The notes under the pieces were generated by a model. The model made no database searches. It worked only from the letters and a program-made list of their open reading frames with translations, and was not told the origin of the DNA. The translations under genes were made by a program, and so were the position numbers. 64,000 bases of DNA from Lingula anatina. Its lineage: Eukaryota > Brachiopoda > Lingulata > Lingulida > Lingulidae. Positions 46,608 to 59,700 of this stretch are shown here, piece after piece. Positions within the stretch are counted from its first letter, which is position 1; each line of letters opens with the position of its first letter. The DNA is taken from contig NW_019774447.1 in NCBI RefSeq assembly GCF_001039355.2, positions 378,877-442,876 on the forward strand, given 5' to 3'.

Positions 46608-49600
46608 TATTGAGCTAGCTTACCGCCTTGGCTAGTGATAACATGCTGGTGTTGTAGAATGGAGCATTGAGAGTACACATCTGGTACAGTATACAACCTA
46701 TGGCCCAGACATCTGCCTTCTCTCCATATGGCTGGTGCTGGACTATCTCAGGACTACAATAACCAGGCAAAACATCAACACTTCACTGTGTAATGTCTGA
46801 ATCTCAAGTATAAACTGAGTGCCATTCTTTAATGTAAAACTAGCAGGCTATGTTAATGAATAAAAAGTGTAAGAATGGTTCTTATATCATAAATGAAGAA
46901 ATAATATTTCAACATATTTCCAGTATTTAAGCTGTTACTGACCAGGCATACAATATAGTTCCAACCACTGAGGTCATCTTACTGGCATCTTTCTGCTTCT
47001 GCTTGGCTAGACCAAAGTCCGCTGAAAATGACAGCAGTTTTCTTAATCAGGAATTTGTACGTCTTGTCTTGTTTTCCACTTAAAATATTTGTGCATCTGG
47101 CTTATAATTTGCACTTTAACATTTGCATACTTTATCTTAACAACACTGTATCTTACAAATATTCACAGGAAATGAAAAAAATCTACACATACAATGATTA
47201 GGAGCAATCACTGATTATACCCACACTGTGGTACTCAAACGGTTCTTGTGACTAAGGTGGAAAGTCGTTAATGAAGCCAGGAGATATAGGAATGGGCAGG
47301 AGGATTTGGAAAAAGGCAATCCAAAGGGAGATCAGTACCTTACCAGGTGTGGGGGGATGTATAAAAAAACAAATTGAGAACAAAATGGCAAACAACTCTC
47401 AGTTGAAGAACTCTCAAAATTATAATGAAATGTGTGACATGAACACTACCACTGGATCATAGATGGCTGTGGGCCATATGATACATGACACAGAGCATGT
47501 TCTTACTTATGGTGACTTGATCTCCTTCCCCCAGCAGGATATTGTTAGGGCTGAGGTCTCTGTGCACTATGTGTCTGTCCTTGTGTAAATAGCGCAGGGC
47601 AAGCACCAGCTGTAAGGAACAACAACAACAGGGCATCAGTACAACACCTGCTGACATGACATACCTGGGGTCCAGGTGGTCAACTACAACACACACACAC
47701 AGACATAGAGACACACACACATACAGACACACACACACACACACACACAAACATACACACACACACATAAACACACAAACATACACACACACACACGCAC
47801 AGACAGACACACACAGACACACACACACACACAGAGAGTTGGTGCTGTAAACCATGGTGAGAGAGAAGACAGGTTGGTGATAACATACTAGCTATGTGGA
47901 ACATGACTCAGAAGTTTACTTTAATAATAACAATAATAATAATAATAATTTTAAGTCTAAAATCCATTAAAAAGATGTTCAGTAGACTTTACATAAAAGA
48001 GACAAATACTTATGAACTCAATTTCAAAGATATATAAAAATTGTGATTCTAGATAAAACCAGGATAATTCTCACATAAAACCAATTACAAGTACCATAAT
48101 CAACTGCAAAATTTCCCCAAAAAAATTTTAAAAATCCTTTTTAAAATATTAGTTGATTCAATGAAGGGGGTGTCAATAGTAGCATAACCCATTAAATTGG
48201 GCCAGATGACTTAAAAGAAATGTCCCAATAAGATTTAAGACACACATTACCAGATTCATTAAAGTTGGTATACTGATTGCAATTTTCTGGTAGGAACATA
48301 GTGAACAACTGAATTGTTTAAGTAAGTTGATAACTTTAGCATATCTAATAGATCTTATATAATCCGGTCATATGATGACATTATTCTGTACCTGAATAAA
48401 GATATGCCAAATCCTCGCCTCTTCAAAGCGTGCCCCTTTTTCCTTAAGAGAGATGAAGTGGTCTCCTATAGGAGCACCCTCTATATACTCCATTACTATG
48501 TACAGTTTCTCCTCTGAAATGTGGGACATAATACATATGTATAATATCTTTCTGGTGCATTGTGAATGAAGACAAGTGGGTTCAGTGCCAACACTATATA
48601 CACAAAGAATGGTTGAAGTTTACAATTAATTATGATTTCAATACACTTCACATAGAAAAAGCTCATTTTGTGAGAATCACCTTTTGTAACAACCTAAATT
48701 ATTTAACAACTAAAAAACTTGTTCTCTATTGACAAAGGAATTTCACTGTGTATTATATACCTTCTACAAAAGTCTTGTAGTATCTGACCACATTGGGGTG
48801 CTTCAGCTGTTCCTTGATAATGGTCAGTTCACTGATGATCTCCCCAACACTCTTATCCTTCTCCTTGCTGCTACGACCAAACATCTGGTTCTGAAGATTG
48901 ACCTGATTTGAAAAATAAATATGTTGTTAAATTGATTTATTTTTCGTGACAATGCCAAATATACACAAATATAATACATTATACAATAATGTGATATAAT
49001 ATTAGATATACATTGGAACATAGTAACTATATATTTGTCTGTCACCCACCTATCCTCTACTATCAAGAATTAAATGACTAAACTTACTAGTGTATGAAGA
49101 ATTTTATGATTTTACTCACTAGCATATCAGGGATTTAATGTCAATTCTTACTTGTGTATCAGGAATTTAATGAATATCATAATACTAAAATATAATTCAA
49201 ACAAATGTTCAGCATTTAAACACACTTTTGGCTGTTATTTCATATTCCAACACTAGTGGGCTGGATTTGGTCTTAAAGTGCAATTTAAGATCACAAGTGC
49301 TCTTACACGATCTTAATCATAACAGCGGTAGTCTTAAAATGGACTGAATCTGCTTTTAAGGTCAAAAATGATCTAACATCTACTTAAGTGGTCAAGCAGT
49401 TTCCTCCCCTCACAATGGGGGCGCCTCCCCTCGCAATAGAGGACACCTCTGCTCACTATAGGAGAATGTGTAAGGGGAGACAACTTAATTAGCTGTCAGA
49501 CCAGAAATGGCCTTACTCATGGTTTAAGATCATGTAAGACTATTTGTGAACTTAAATTGCACTTTAAGACCAAATCAAACCCACTAGTGCAAGCAACTTG

Positions 49601-51423
49601 TACAATCTATTCAATTCTTTAGTTTACCTCTTTCAAGGCCAGGAAAGACTGTCCTGCAGTTTTCTTCTTCACCTTGTACACAGAGCCAAAGGCCCCACTG
49701 CCCAGGTGTTCTATCAGGGCATACTCCCCCACAAACTTATTGGGTGTCTTGTCTTTGTTGGTTTGTAAGATGTTCTCTCGTATTTCATCTATTTGCTCAG
49801 CCTGGAGAACGGACATATATAATACAATAATGCTGTCACGAGTAATATTGGCGCAGGAAATGATGCAGTAATAATGAGGAAGAAGATCAAAATATCAACA
49901 TGTAAGACATCAATGCTAGGGATAACTATGGCAGGGACTTGGTGTCTAACCTTGCACTGATGATAAGGCTGAAGATCTCCAGGCTTTAAAGACACTTTAA
50001 TACATTTATTATAAACTTTACGTTTATAGAAAACAAAACCGACTGTTAACATAAAACCTTAATCTTCCGGTAGTGTGCATGACTCACAGGTAATCCATTC
50101 AATTTGTCCACCAGAGGTTTGTAAGCACTGATGTCCCTGACGTAGTGGCCTATGTCAATGAACATCTCAAACAGTTCTGGGGGAAACATGCGTTTGAACA
50201 GTCTACGATTCCTCTCCACACTGAACAGGAAACGCAGGGTACGGAATGCATTTTTCTATAAAGAGAAAAAAGTTGTAAGATGATAAATAAATATTCTTAC
50301 TTGTAGAATAAAAGATTTTAAATTAATATGTCCAAATACACTGAATATTTCTGAAGTACATTAATTTGACAGGAACATAAAAACAATTTCAAAGATTTTC
50401 AGGGTATTTTTAGGCCATCATGCAATTACTTTTCAAATGCAAATAAGGACAATGCATTGTCATTTATAAGTGAGCATACTTAAAAAAAGACAAGTATTTT
50501 TTCAAATAAACTCTGTATTTTTTTATAACAATGAGGAAACATAAGAACTTAAATTAAATGATGTCCAAAAAGGGTATCCTCCCTTTATGCAAATTAATGT
50601 CTTTTTTCAGATAAAAAAACTACAACATTTAAAAGAATTTTCGACAAATTGCTAAGTGATCAAATTCATGTACTTCATGGCAAAAATGACCGAACATAAG
50701 CCCTTTTTAAGGCTAATAGTAATATAAAAGTATGTTTCAAGACCACAAACTGAATTCAAGGTGCAGGGCTAAATTCAAGCACTTTTTTAAAAGTTTTTTT
50801 AATGGACCCCATAGACCATTGTCAAGTGCAGCCACAACACACAAACCTCTATAGCCTCAAACACACAGTTATGAACACTATAGAAAATAGCAGAATCAGG
50901 ACAATCCCTGGGACAATATCCCCTGTAATTGAATTATAATACTGAGAATGAACTATATATTAAAAACAAGACCACAAAGCTGAAAAATGTACAGTTGAAA
51001 AGCATAAAAAATTGATGCACAAAATAAGATATTTTTTTCAATTTTGATACAATACTACATGGTGCTTAACTGCACAGTCAACACACCAAATTATTCAAAT
51101 GGGCATTACATGACATTTTTTCAACCTAACAAATAATGCCATTTTATCAATTTTTTTAAATCAACCGTCACTTTATTTATTTATCTGCATATCATGTTAT
51201 AGTAAGTGAGCTCTCTTAATAACAGGTTATTAATAAGTTCATAGTAATAAATAGTATGCAATAATGAAACAAGAAAAAGAAAGCAGACAGTTTTGAAAGT
51301 CATTTTCACACTTCAAACTCTACAAAATTATATAAATGCTTCAAAAAGATAATTCAAGGCAGTATATTTTTTCCTTGGGGAGGGGAATTGTCCTGGAATC
51401 AATATATATCCATGCATTTCAAT

Positions 51424-51503
<80 letters not shown>

Positions 51504-54500
51504 GTAAAGTCTCCACAGCCTTGCTGTCTCTCTCAGCTGCCTGTTGTGGTAATATCAACAGTCCCAGGAGGTAGATACAGTTATGTTGTACTATCTGCTG
51601 GGCATTGGTGTCAGTCAATACCAACTCTGTCAGTGCAGCACAGCAGGCTACAGAAAGGTAGACAATATAGGCAAATCATTATCATATTACTGTATTGTAG
51701 ATACTTTTCTTGTATATTTAACACTGTCAGGTGTGAAAATAATTCAATAGGTATGTGAAAAAACAACAGTTACTGTATACTGTTTAAATCATCAACAAAT
51801 AAGATCAAACTTTCTATCATTCATAGTGGAAAATTCAAAGTTACGAAATACTTTGACACAATAAAGAGCCAAAATTGCTACATCGCAGCAGTGCTTTGGT
51901 CACTCTGAACAAACAACTGTCTCCAATACCTCAAGACCAAAATATCACACATATGGTAAAAATAAAGAAGGCCATGTAATAACTCCAAAAACAACCAGTA
52001 TGTAGCAAATTCTGGTTCTTTCACCAATTCCAAAAGTTATACTGTCTTCTGCTGTCAATTGTACATGGTTAAGCTGGAGATCTCCACTGCCCAGTACTAG
52101 GTCTAGCACACCAAAGGTCTAGAATGGCAGTATGTCTACATCTCTGATATCTACTACTCACCTGCTTGTAAAGATAGCTGCTGCTCTCTCATTTCATCTC
52201 CCTGAAAACATAATAATATCAAATAGTGGGTTTTGTAAATTATTATTACAATTAGGCAATACTCAGAGAAAACATGATATCCAGATTGAATACAAAGGCT
52301 GTATATAAATAAAGTCACAGCATGTACTCAAGCAATTATTGCAGTAACTTACTGTTATCAAACTTGACTGTGACTGTCAGTTGTCATTACTGTTTAATAA
52401 TACACCTTACTGCATAAGACAACTTTACTGCAAAAAAGCTCTGCCTTATATCATTGTATATTTGATGTATGTATAAAGTGGAGATAATCAACTGAAATCA
52501 CAGTGGCTACAGACATAGTGGGGGAGGGGTGGCAGGAAAGGCAGTTATTGGAGAATGTTAGGTATTATAAGTGTGGAAAGTCCTCATGATCAGTTATTAA
52601 GTACTGAAAGTCTCCACATCATGTGCAGATATAGAGCCCATATTACAAGCAAGTCTGTGCAGTTGTGAGTTAGTAAAACTCATACATAATAATACAATGT
52701 GTCAAGCCATAATGATATCTTTATTTTGTTAGGTGCCAATGTTAGCATATCAATATTTTTTAAAATTACAATAAAATGTCAGTGTTAGGCACACTTCACC
52801 ACCTTCACATACAACAACACTGCAAACAAGGAGTCTGACTAGATCACTGGACTCAACAACATTATCACTTCACTGTTTATCATGTGCTGAACTTCAGTAA
52901 AACACAACTCTGTGTGAGGGGAATTACTTGGAAATTAAGCAGCAAATACAGAACTGCACCTGTACAGCAAACAGCTTTGCAATATTTTTAGGCATTTTAT
53001 ATGACAGCTCACTAAAAAAGTGATTAAACTGTGGCTTAGAAATTTAAATTCTGAATAACCTTACTTTCTATTTAAGCCCAAAACATCACTTTCAAAAATC
53101 AGAAACAAAATGGACCATTTTTATTTCTAGATATGTAAACAGTTTCTATGCAAAATATCAAGTCAGAAGTTGAAGCCAATTACAGTTTGTGTCTACCTGA
53201 CCATGCTGCAATTTTGAAGAAAAAAGGCAAACTCAATTTATAAGTTAACCTGGTAACACCATGTGTGCATTGCAACACCTTTTAGACAACACTGGTCAGG
53301 AATATATGTGCAGACCCAACAGTATCTGTACATAAAGAGTTGATAGCAATGAATGTGTGTCACAAACAAAGAACACAACACCATTTATAGCACATGCCAG
53401 CCCAAACTATTGGTGTAAAATCATGCATGTCAAACATTAGAGGACCACAAACCTTAGGTTTGGAATTTTCCTGATCACGCTTCAATATGCCCCAAATATC
53501 CTGCAGCACAAGGAAACCACACAGGTAGAGAACAGAATGGATCCACATGCAGACAACTAGGCATTCACTTATTTTATGTAATATTTTATCATCTATTCTT
53601 ATGACACAAGTAAAGGCAAGTTAAGGCTCTGGTATATCAGTACTGACAAATAAAGCAAACTACAAGGTTCAAGGTAAACTAGACAACTACAGATGACGGT
53701 GATCTGTGATACTGACTGGATTTACACACAACTTAGGTCTTTTTCAGATGCTGTATTTACACCAGACATAGTCTGAGTGAAATCACCAGATAACCAGCTC
53801 CACCTGCTGAGCTGAAGACTACTTCCTCTATCTTGTCCACTTCAACTTATGTGTGAGTGTATGTGTGCTGGATATGTGTGTACACACACAGATGTGCACA
53901 AGTTATATAAAATGTGTGCTTTTATATGAGTATCTATGTGATGCTGGAGAGCTTTTGATTTCTTGTACTCAAATGAGAAATGAAGTTTCAAGTTTGACTG
54001 TGGGAAGTGAAAACATGTTTTACCTCTTCATCACACATACTAACTGAAGTCAGAAAAAAATGTCTCTAAGAGTTTTGATCATGCTTCAGAAGCAAACCCT
54101 ACGCCACATCTGTGACAGCCTACCTCCTCTATGGTCATCTGAACCACGTGTGGTGTGCGCCCATGTACAGCAGCACTGGCGAGGCCCGTGCTCACACTTG
54201 TACGATCTGAGACAAACTTGCGATCCCTGAAAGCAGAAACAGTTGTACCTCTTCAATTTACAGACTTTTGTCATTTAATGTAAAACAGCATTTACTATAA
54301 AAGTTAATTTACAAGCTTATTAATCTTTTGTTGCTAAGTAGGAGAGAGGGCTATAAAAATAACAAGTTAATACTACAGTTCACACTTAGCAGATCAACAA
54401 TTTTGCCTTCCTTTGTTCTAAACTTCTACACAGGTCCCAATCAAATGTGGCGGAACACATATTTTTTCATTTCCCCCATATAACAGTAAACAACCAGGCA

Positions 54501-57500
54501 GCAAAAACCACTTACTGTAACAAGGAGATGATGAGTGGTATTCCTCCCATCATTCTGATGTCATCACTGGTGTCAGGGTGTTCAGCTAACTGGACCAGAC
54601 ACCAGACCACATTCCACAGTAGTTTGATGTTATCACTGTGCAGAAGACTGAGATAGAGTGGGACACCATCATATACCTTCACCATCTCTCTCACCTGAGG
54701 ATCTGCACACAGGATACGTAATAGATTAGCAGCTAACCTGGAATAACAATAATCCATTCAGTAAAATATATGTTAACACCACATCACTTTTCTACTTTTT
54801 GGATATGTAATGTTCATCAATCCTACTTTTTGTATTGTCTAGCTAATGAAGTGTTTGTTTTCAGGACCTCTTAGAATGTTGGTTAAATGCTTCAATGCAC
54901 AGTTAACAAAGACCTGAACATTTCTTAAATCATTATTTTGTTGAGTCTACTGAAAATTTTCAATGGACTTTTAAACTTAAAATAATAATTACTGTTCTCA
55001 TTGTTAACTAAGATATTTTCTTCTATGAGTTACTGTGTCTGACAAGCATCACTCACTGTTTTGATAAGATATCATAATCCTGTAGTATTCTGTGTAAAAC
55101 TTCGATGATGTTGAGCTGTCCTATCATAGACCTTGGACCAGGACTGAAACATGAACAATGTTATATCTTATATCAATGATGTTAAGCTGTCCTATCATGG
55201 ACCTAGGACCAGGACTGAAACATGAACAATGTTATATCTTATATCAATGATGTTAAGCTGTCCTATCATGAACCAGGACTGAAACATGAACAATGTTTTA
55301 TATTACTACTGAACTAGCAGTGTGTGCAAAAACTAAATTCTTACTTCTGTAGACAGGCTTCTTTAATTGACTTTTTCTTTCTTTTTTTACATGATCAGTA
55401 ATTTGAGTAAAATAAAGTTAGTACATTAAAAATTCAAATTTATTAATGTATCTTATGTAAAAAAAATCAAACAAATTTTATAATTATGAACCAAATTCAT
55501 TTCAAAGACATTTCTTACTTTTTATAACAAAGTGTTTGCAATGGTATATGTACCCAGTACAGGTTATGTGTGACTTATATATCACATGCTGTGTGTGCAA
55601 AGCCCCTTTGAGACAAGCTAATCAAACCCTCTCCTTACCTTTGAGACAAGCTAATCAAACCCTCTCCTTACCTTTGAGACAAGCTAATCAAACCCTCTCC
55701 TTACCTTTGAGACAAGCTAATCAAAGCATGCAGTGAGCAATGTAACACGACCACGTCGTTGGCAGAGAGGAGGAGCACCAAAGGCTTGTGGGCGCTGCAC
55801 GCTACCAGCCATTCTCGCTGCTCAACTACCGCAGACAACTTTTGGAATATATCTAAAAAAATATTTTACAATTATTACTGTGAAAGAGTAAAAAATACAA
55901 GATAAAATTTTGATGTGCTTCCACTAGTGTCTACAAATCAAAAGAATTGTGTAAAGAAACATAAGCTATTCTAATAACTCAGTAAAAGAGCATTACGGTA
56001 ATATGCCAAACAATTCGACCAAGATTAATTAATTAATTTCATGGAAATGTCAGTTTGGTCGAATTGATTAAAATACAGCAAATGGAAACCTTTGATATCG
56101 TCGGATTGTTAGGGGTATCTGCCAAAACGTCCATCTTTCCGGAAGTATTGCATTTTACCGGAAGTGTTACGCAAGATAAGCCGCAATTTTCGCCTAACAC
56201 GTGTTTCAGGCTTGTTTTATCCTCCTTTTAAAATCTTATTTTGCTGTGTACAATATGTGCTAACATTACTTAACATTAAAAAAGACGACAATAATAATTT
56301 CTAATTATATATTTCCCTCACCTACGATAATTTTCATGATGCGCTTCAAGAGTGGGACGAGTATTTCCCCAGAGACGGGTGTTGTAAACAAAGGCCGGTC
56401 TCTTATATTTGAAACCGGTAGCTTTAGTAGACTTAAACTAGTTATGTGATCTACGTTCGCCCTATTTGAATTTTAATATGACAACTGAAATCAACCGAAT
56501 TGAAATTTTTTACCAGTCTGAGATCAGTTGTTTTCAACCCGCAAGGCTTGCTCAGCGTCGAGGCGTAGACGTACTTCCGAAGAAAATTCAATCACCCGTA
56601 TCAAAGAATACCAACTGGCACTCAAACAGAATTCAGTGTAACTTCAAATTACTTATAAGTATTTTATTTAAAAAGCATGTCATATTAAAACATATTGAGA
56701 AAAGGCAAAATACGGAGCCTACCTGTGCCGATAGACATACAGTAGGCCTATCTTGCTGGCACTCTTCCGATTTTCTTACTTATATACTCTCGCTGTGCAC
56801 AAACCACGGTGCATATTGAAAACCCCACTGATACAACCCGAACGTAAAATAAGCATTTAATTGCCATAATTTTCACAAAACAAGTGCATTTATAATTTGA
56901 CGCGAGAATTGAGCACATGCAGAAATGAGACAGGTCTTAACTGGTCTGGTCCAGCATAGCGCAAACCACATGTTAATGAAGACGGTCCCATTTTGGGGGA
57001 GGGGGGTCACAGGAATGGAGTTCTTCGTGGATTACGCTAAATATCATCAACATTTCATGCATCTGGGGAAATAAAAAGTGACTCACAGGTAACGTAAATA
57101 TCCAGTGGAACTCTCTATGAAGCTCTCATGGAGTTAAGGAAGACGTCATTTTTATTGTTGACAAATCAGTTATCCATGTAGGTGAACAGCTACACGTGTT
57201 CGTCAGATTTTGACAGCGCGTGGTATTTGGCGCCAAGAAGTCTGGGCGGTCNNNNNNNNNNNNNNNNNNNNNNNNNNNNNNNNNNNNNNNNNNNNNNNNN
57301 NNNNNNNNNNNNNNNNNNNNNNNNNNNNNNNNNNNNNNNNNNNNNNNNNNNNNNNNNNNNNNNNNNNNNNNNNNNNNNNNNNNNNNNNNNNNNNNNNNNN
57401 NNNNNNNNNNNNNNNNNNNNNNNNNNNTACGGGCGTGATGAATCAGTCAGCGAGGGCAAGTCTGCTTAATTAGCACAAATTGTATGTCTATAACACTATT

Positions 57501-59640
57501 TTGTCATCTGGGACAAAGGAAATGACAGGTACGTCATGCTTCCAGATTAGATCTTCAATTAATAGTTTCTTCCTCATTGACGAGAGCTATTGAAAGGACA
57601 ACAATTGACAAAGGGCCCGGCATGCAGCATCTATATGACTGGCTTGAAAATTTACCGAGTCTTGCCGACGATGTGGTCGAACAATCGGAACAAGAAAAAA
57701 ATTCTGTCGCATGATTTTGACGTATGGACTAAATGTTTGAGCCCAGAAAAATTAATTTTATAAAATAATTTTTATGGTCGGATTGACTGGGCCCGTCGAA
57801 ATGCTTGGCACATTACCGTATAAATGTCATGTGACAATCTTGACCAGAGCTTAGTATTCTGGAAGATTCAGTCAATAAAAAACCTTCACAAAACAAGCAA
57901 AGAGCTACTTACTGGTCATTTCTTTGAGAATGTCCACTACAAATGGACCATCCCCATACGTCAGGTAGCTGTCTGTGGCCTTTTGGAGACGCTGAAATCA
58001 GAGAAATGTAATCAACTATGAACTTACTACTGGATTCTTATGCTTCAAAACTGCATGTCTCTGTGTGCCTGTTAACAATAATGTTTAGCATATTTATGAG
58101 GGTACTGATGGTTAGTTATCCACATCACAATCTGGAGCTAAGTTACTCCACACTTCCAAACACAAAACTCTTTGGTAAGCAACAATGTAAACCACTGACA
58201 TTAGATTATCATCTATCTACTGAATCCAGTAAGTGTGGATTAGGATCATCTGATAATATGCTATCTGGATATCATATCTAAACACCACTATGACAACTTT
58301 CATTTTGATCTATTATGCAACTTTTGATTTTGGTCAACCAAATATATTTTCACGCCAACACTGAATACCATACTTCACTAAGATTCTATGTTTTATTTCA
58401 TTTTGTACAAATGATAAGAATACCAGACCACATAAACCAAGTATACATTTTTAGTAAAACATAAGCAGCCTTACTTCAGACAGTACTTTGACAGCTCCCA
58501 GATCAAAGAATACTTTCTGGTACGTGCCATCACGCATCATAATCCGCAGGCACATGAGAACCCTGAGGATGTTTTCTGGTGGAGCATGGCCACTCCACTC
58601 ACTGAAAGCAAACAGACATCATTTTAGCTGTAACTAACCTCACCATCTCCAGCTACATGTAGCTACACTTGCAACCACTGGCTATCACATGGAGAGATAA
58701 TCAATGGTTTCTTATGTGTTTAGAAATGTACTTTATTTTCTTTATATGCACCAGGGATATAAAATATATATATTTATATCAATCAAATTCTGGACCTTAG
58801 GTCGTTCACTCAAGTTCTAGAATTTGACAGATTTATAATCCTGATTCTAATTCTACCAGATGACTGCACATCCAGTGAAAACATTCACTCAACCATCATA
58901 TGCAACTTCCTTTTACTCAATGTTGGTCACAGTGTCACAGATAATTTGAAAATAATATATATCAAATAAATATCATTCCTTATGTCTTCTATTTGCAACC
59001 CAATGTCAAAGCATGCCCACAGTCCCAGTGTGAGGGTATTGTGCAGATGTGTTTCCTTGCTTTGTTTTCAGCTGTTCTCTGTGCCAAGAAGGCATGGACC
59101 AGTGATGTAGGAACAGCTTGGAGAAGATATGTTTCAAATGCACACACATGGAAGAACAGTATGAATCAGGTATATACCCTTCTTTAAGACATCACACAGG
59201 ATGAGGGAGGGATAGGGGGAGAGATGTGTTCATTAATGCCTAGAGTTATTGTCTACCCTGCAATGAGCCTGAAACTTGGGGAAAATAACCAACCATCAAT
59301 AACCAATATTTGGTGCTATCCATCATATCTGTACATGGCATGTCCTATTATCCCTAGAACAGAACTAGACTGATGTCCACAGACAGGTAGCTATTACACA
59401 GCAGTTTATGCAGGCTTACAATAGGTCACATATATATATGAACAAGCCAATTATTTTCTCATCAATAAGAAGTTCTTGAAGTTACTGTCAAATATTAGGT
59501 CACTTAATTTCACATGCAAATGAAACAGACCAGTTATTACTATTTGGTTGTAAATTTTCAATTTGCAAAGACAAAGATGAACAACAGCAGATTCTGACAT
59601 GGTTGCAGAATACATTATACAGAGCTTTAGTCAGCACATG

Positions 59641-59700
<60 letters not shown>

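Larger units (their letters stand above)
44251..47945 (-). repeat. Tandem segmental duplication, copy 1 (5' copy relative to NEK10)
   Basis: Nearly identical, introns included, to 40917-44247 in the same orientation. It contains exons P-V and the first part of exon W and is cut off at 44251, next to a single N at 44248. It differs from the other copy by a ~424-bp insertion at about 45257-45680, a 23-bp deletion near 45897 and different CA-repeat lengths. It is either a true duplication or two haplotypes assembled in series. Confidence 0.95.

Noticed and set aside
53456-53503. Possible 48-bp cassette exon between NEK10 exons I and J ([16 protein letters not shown])
   Set aside because: It has a fair acceptor (GTGCTGCAG), an in-frame phase and a weak donor (AAG|GTTTGT). 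However, the alignment of exons I and J with human NEK10 is already the same length without it. It could be an alternative exon; cDNA would decide.
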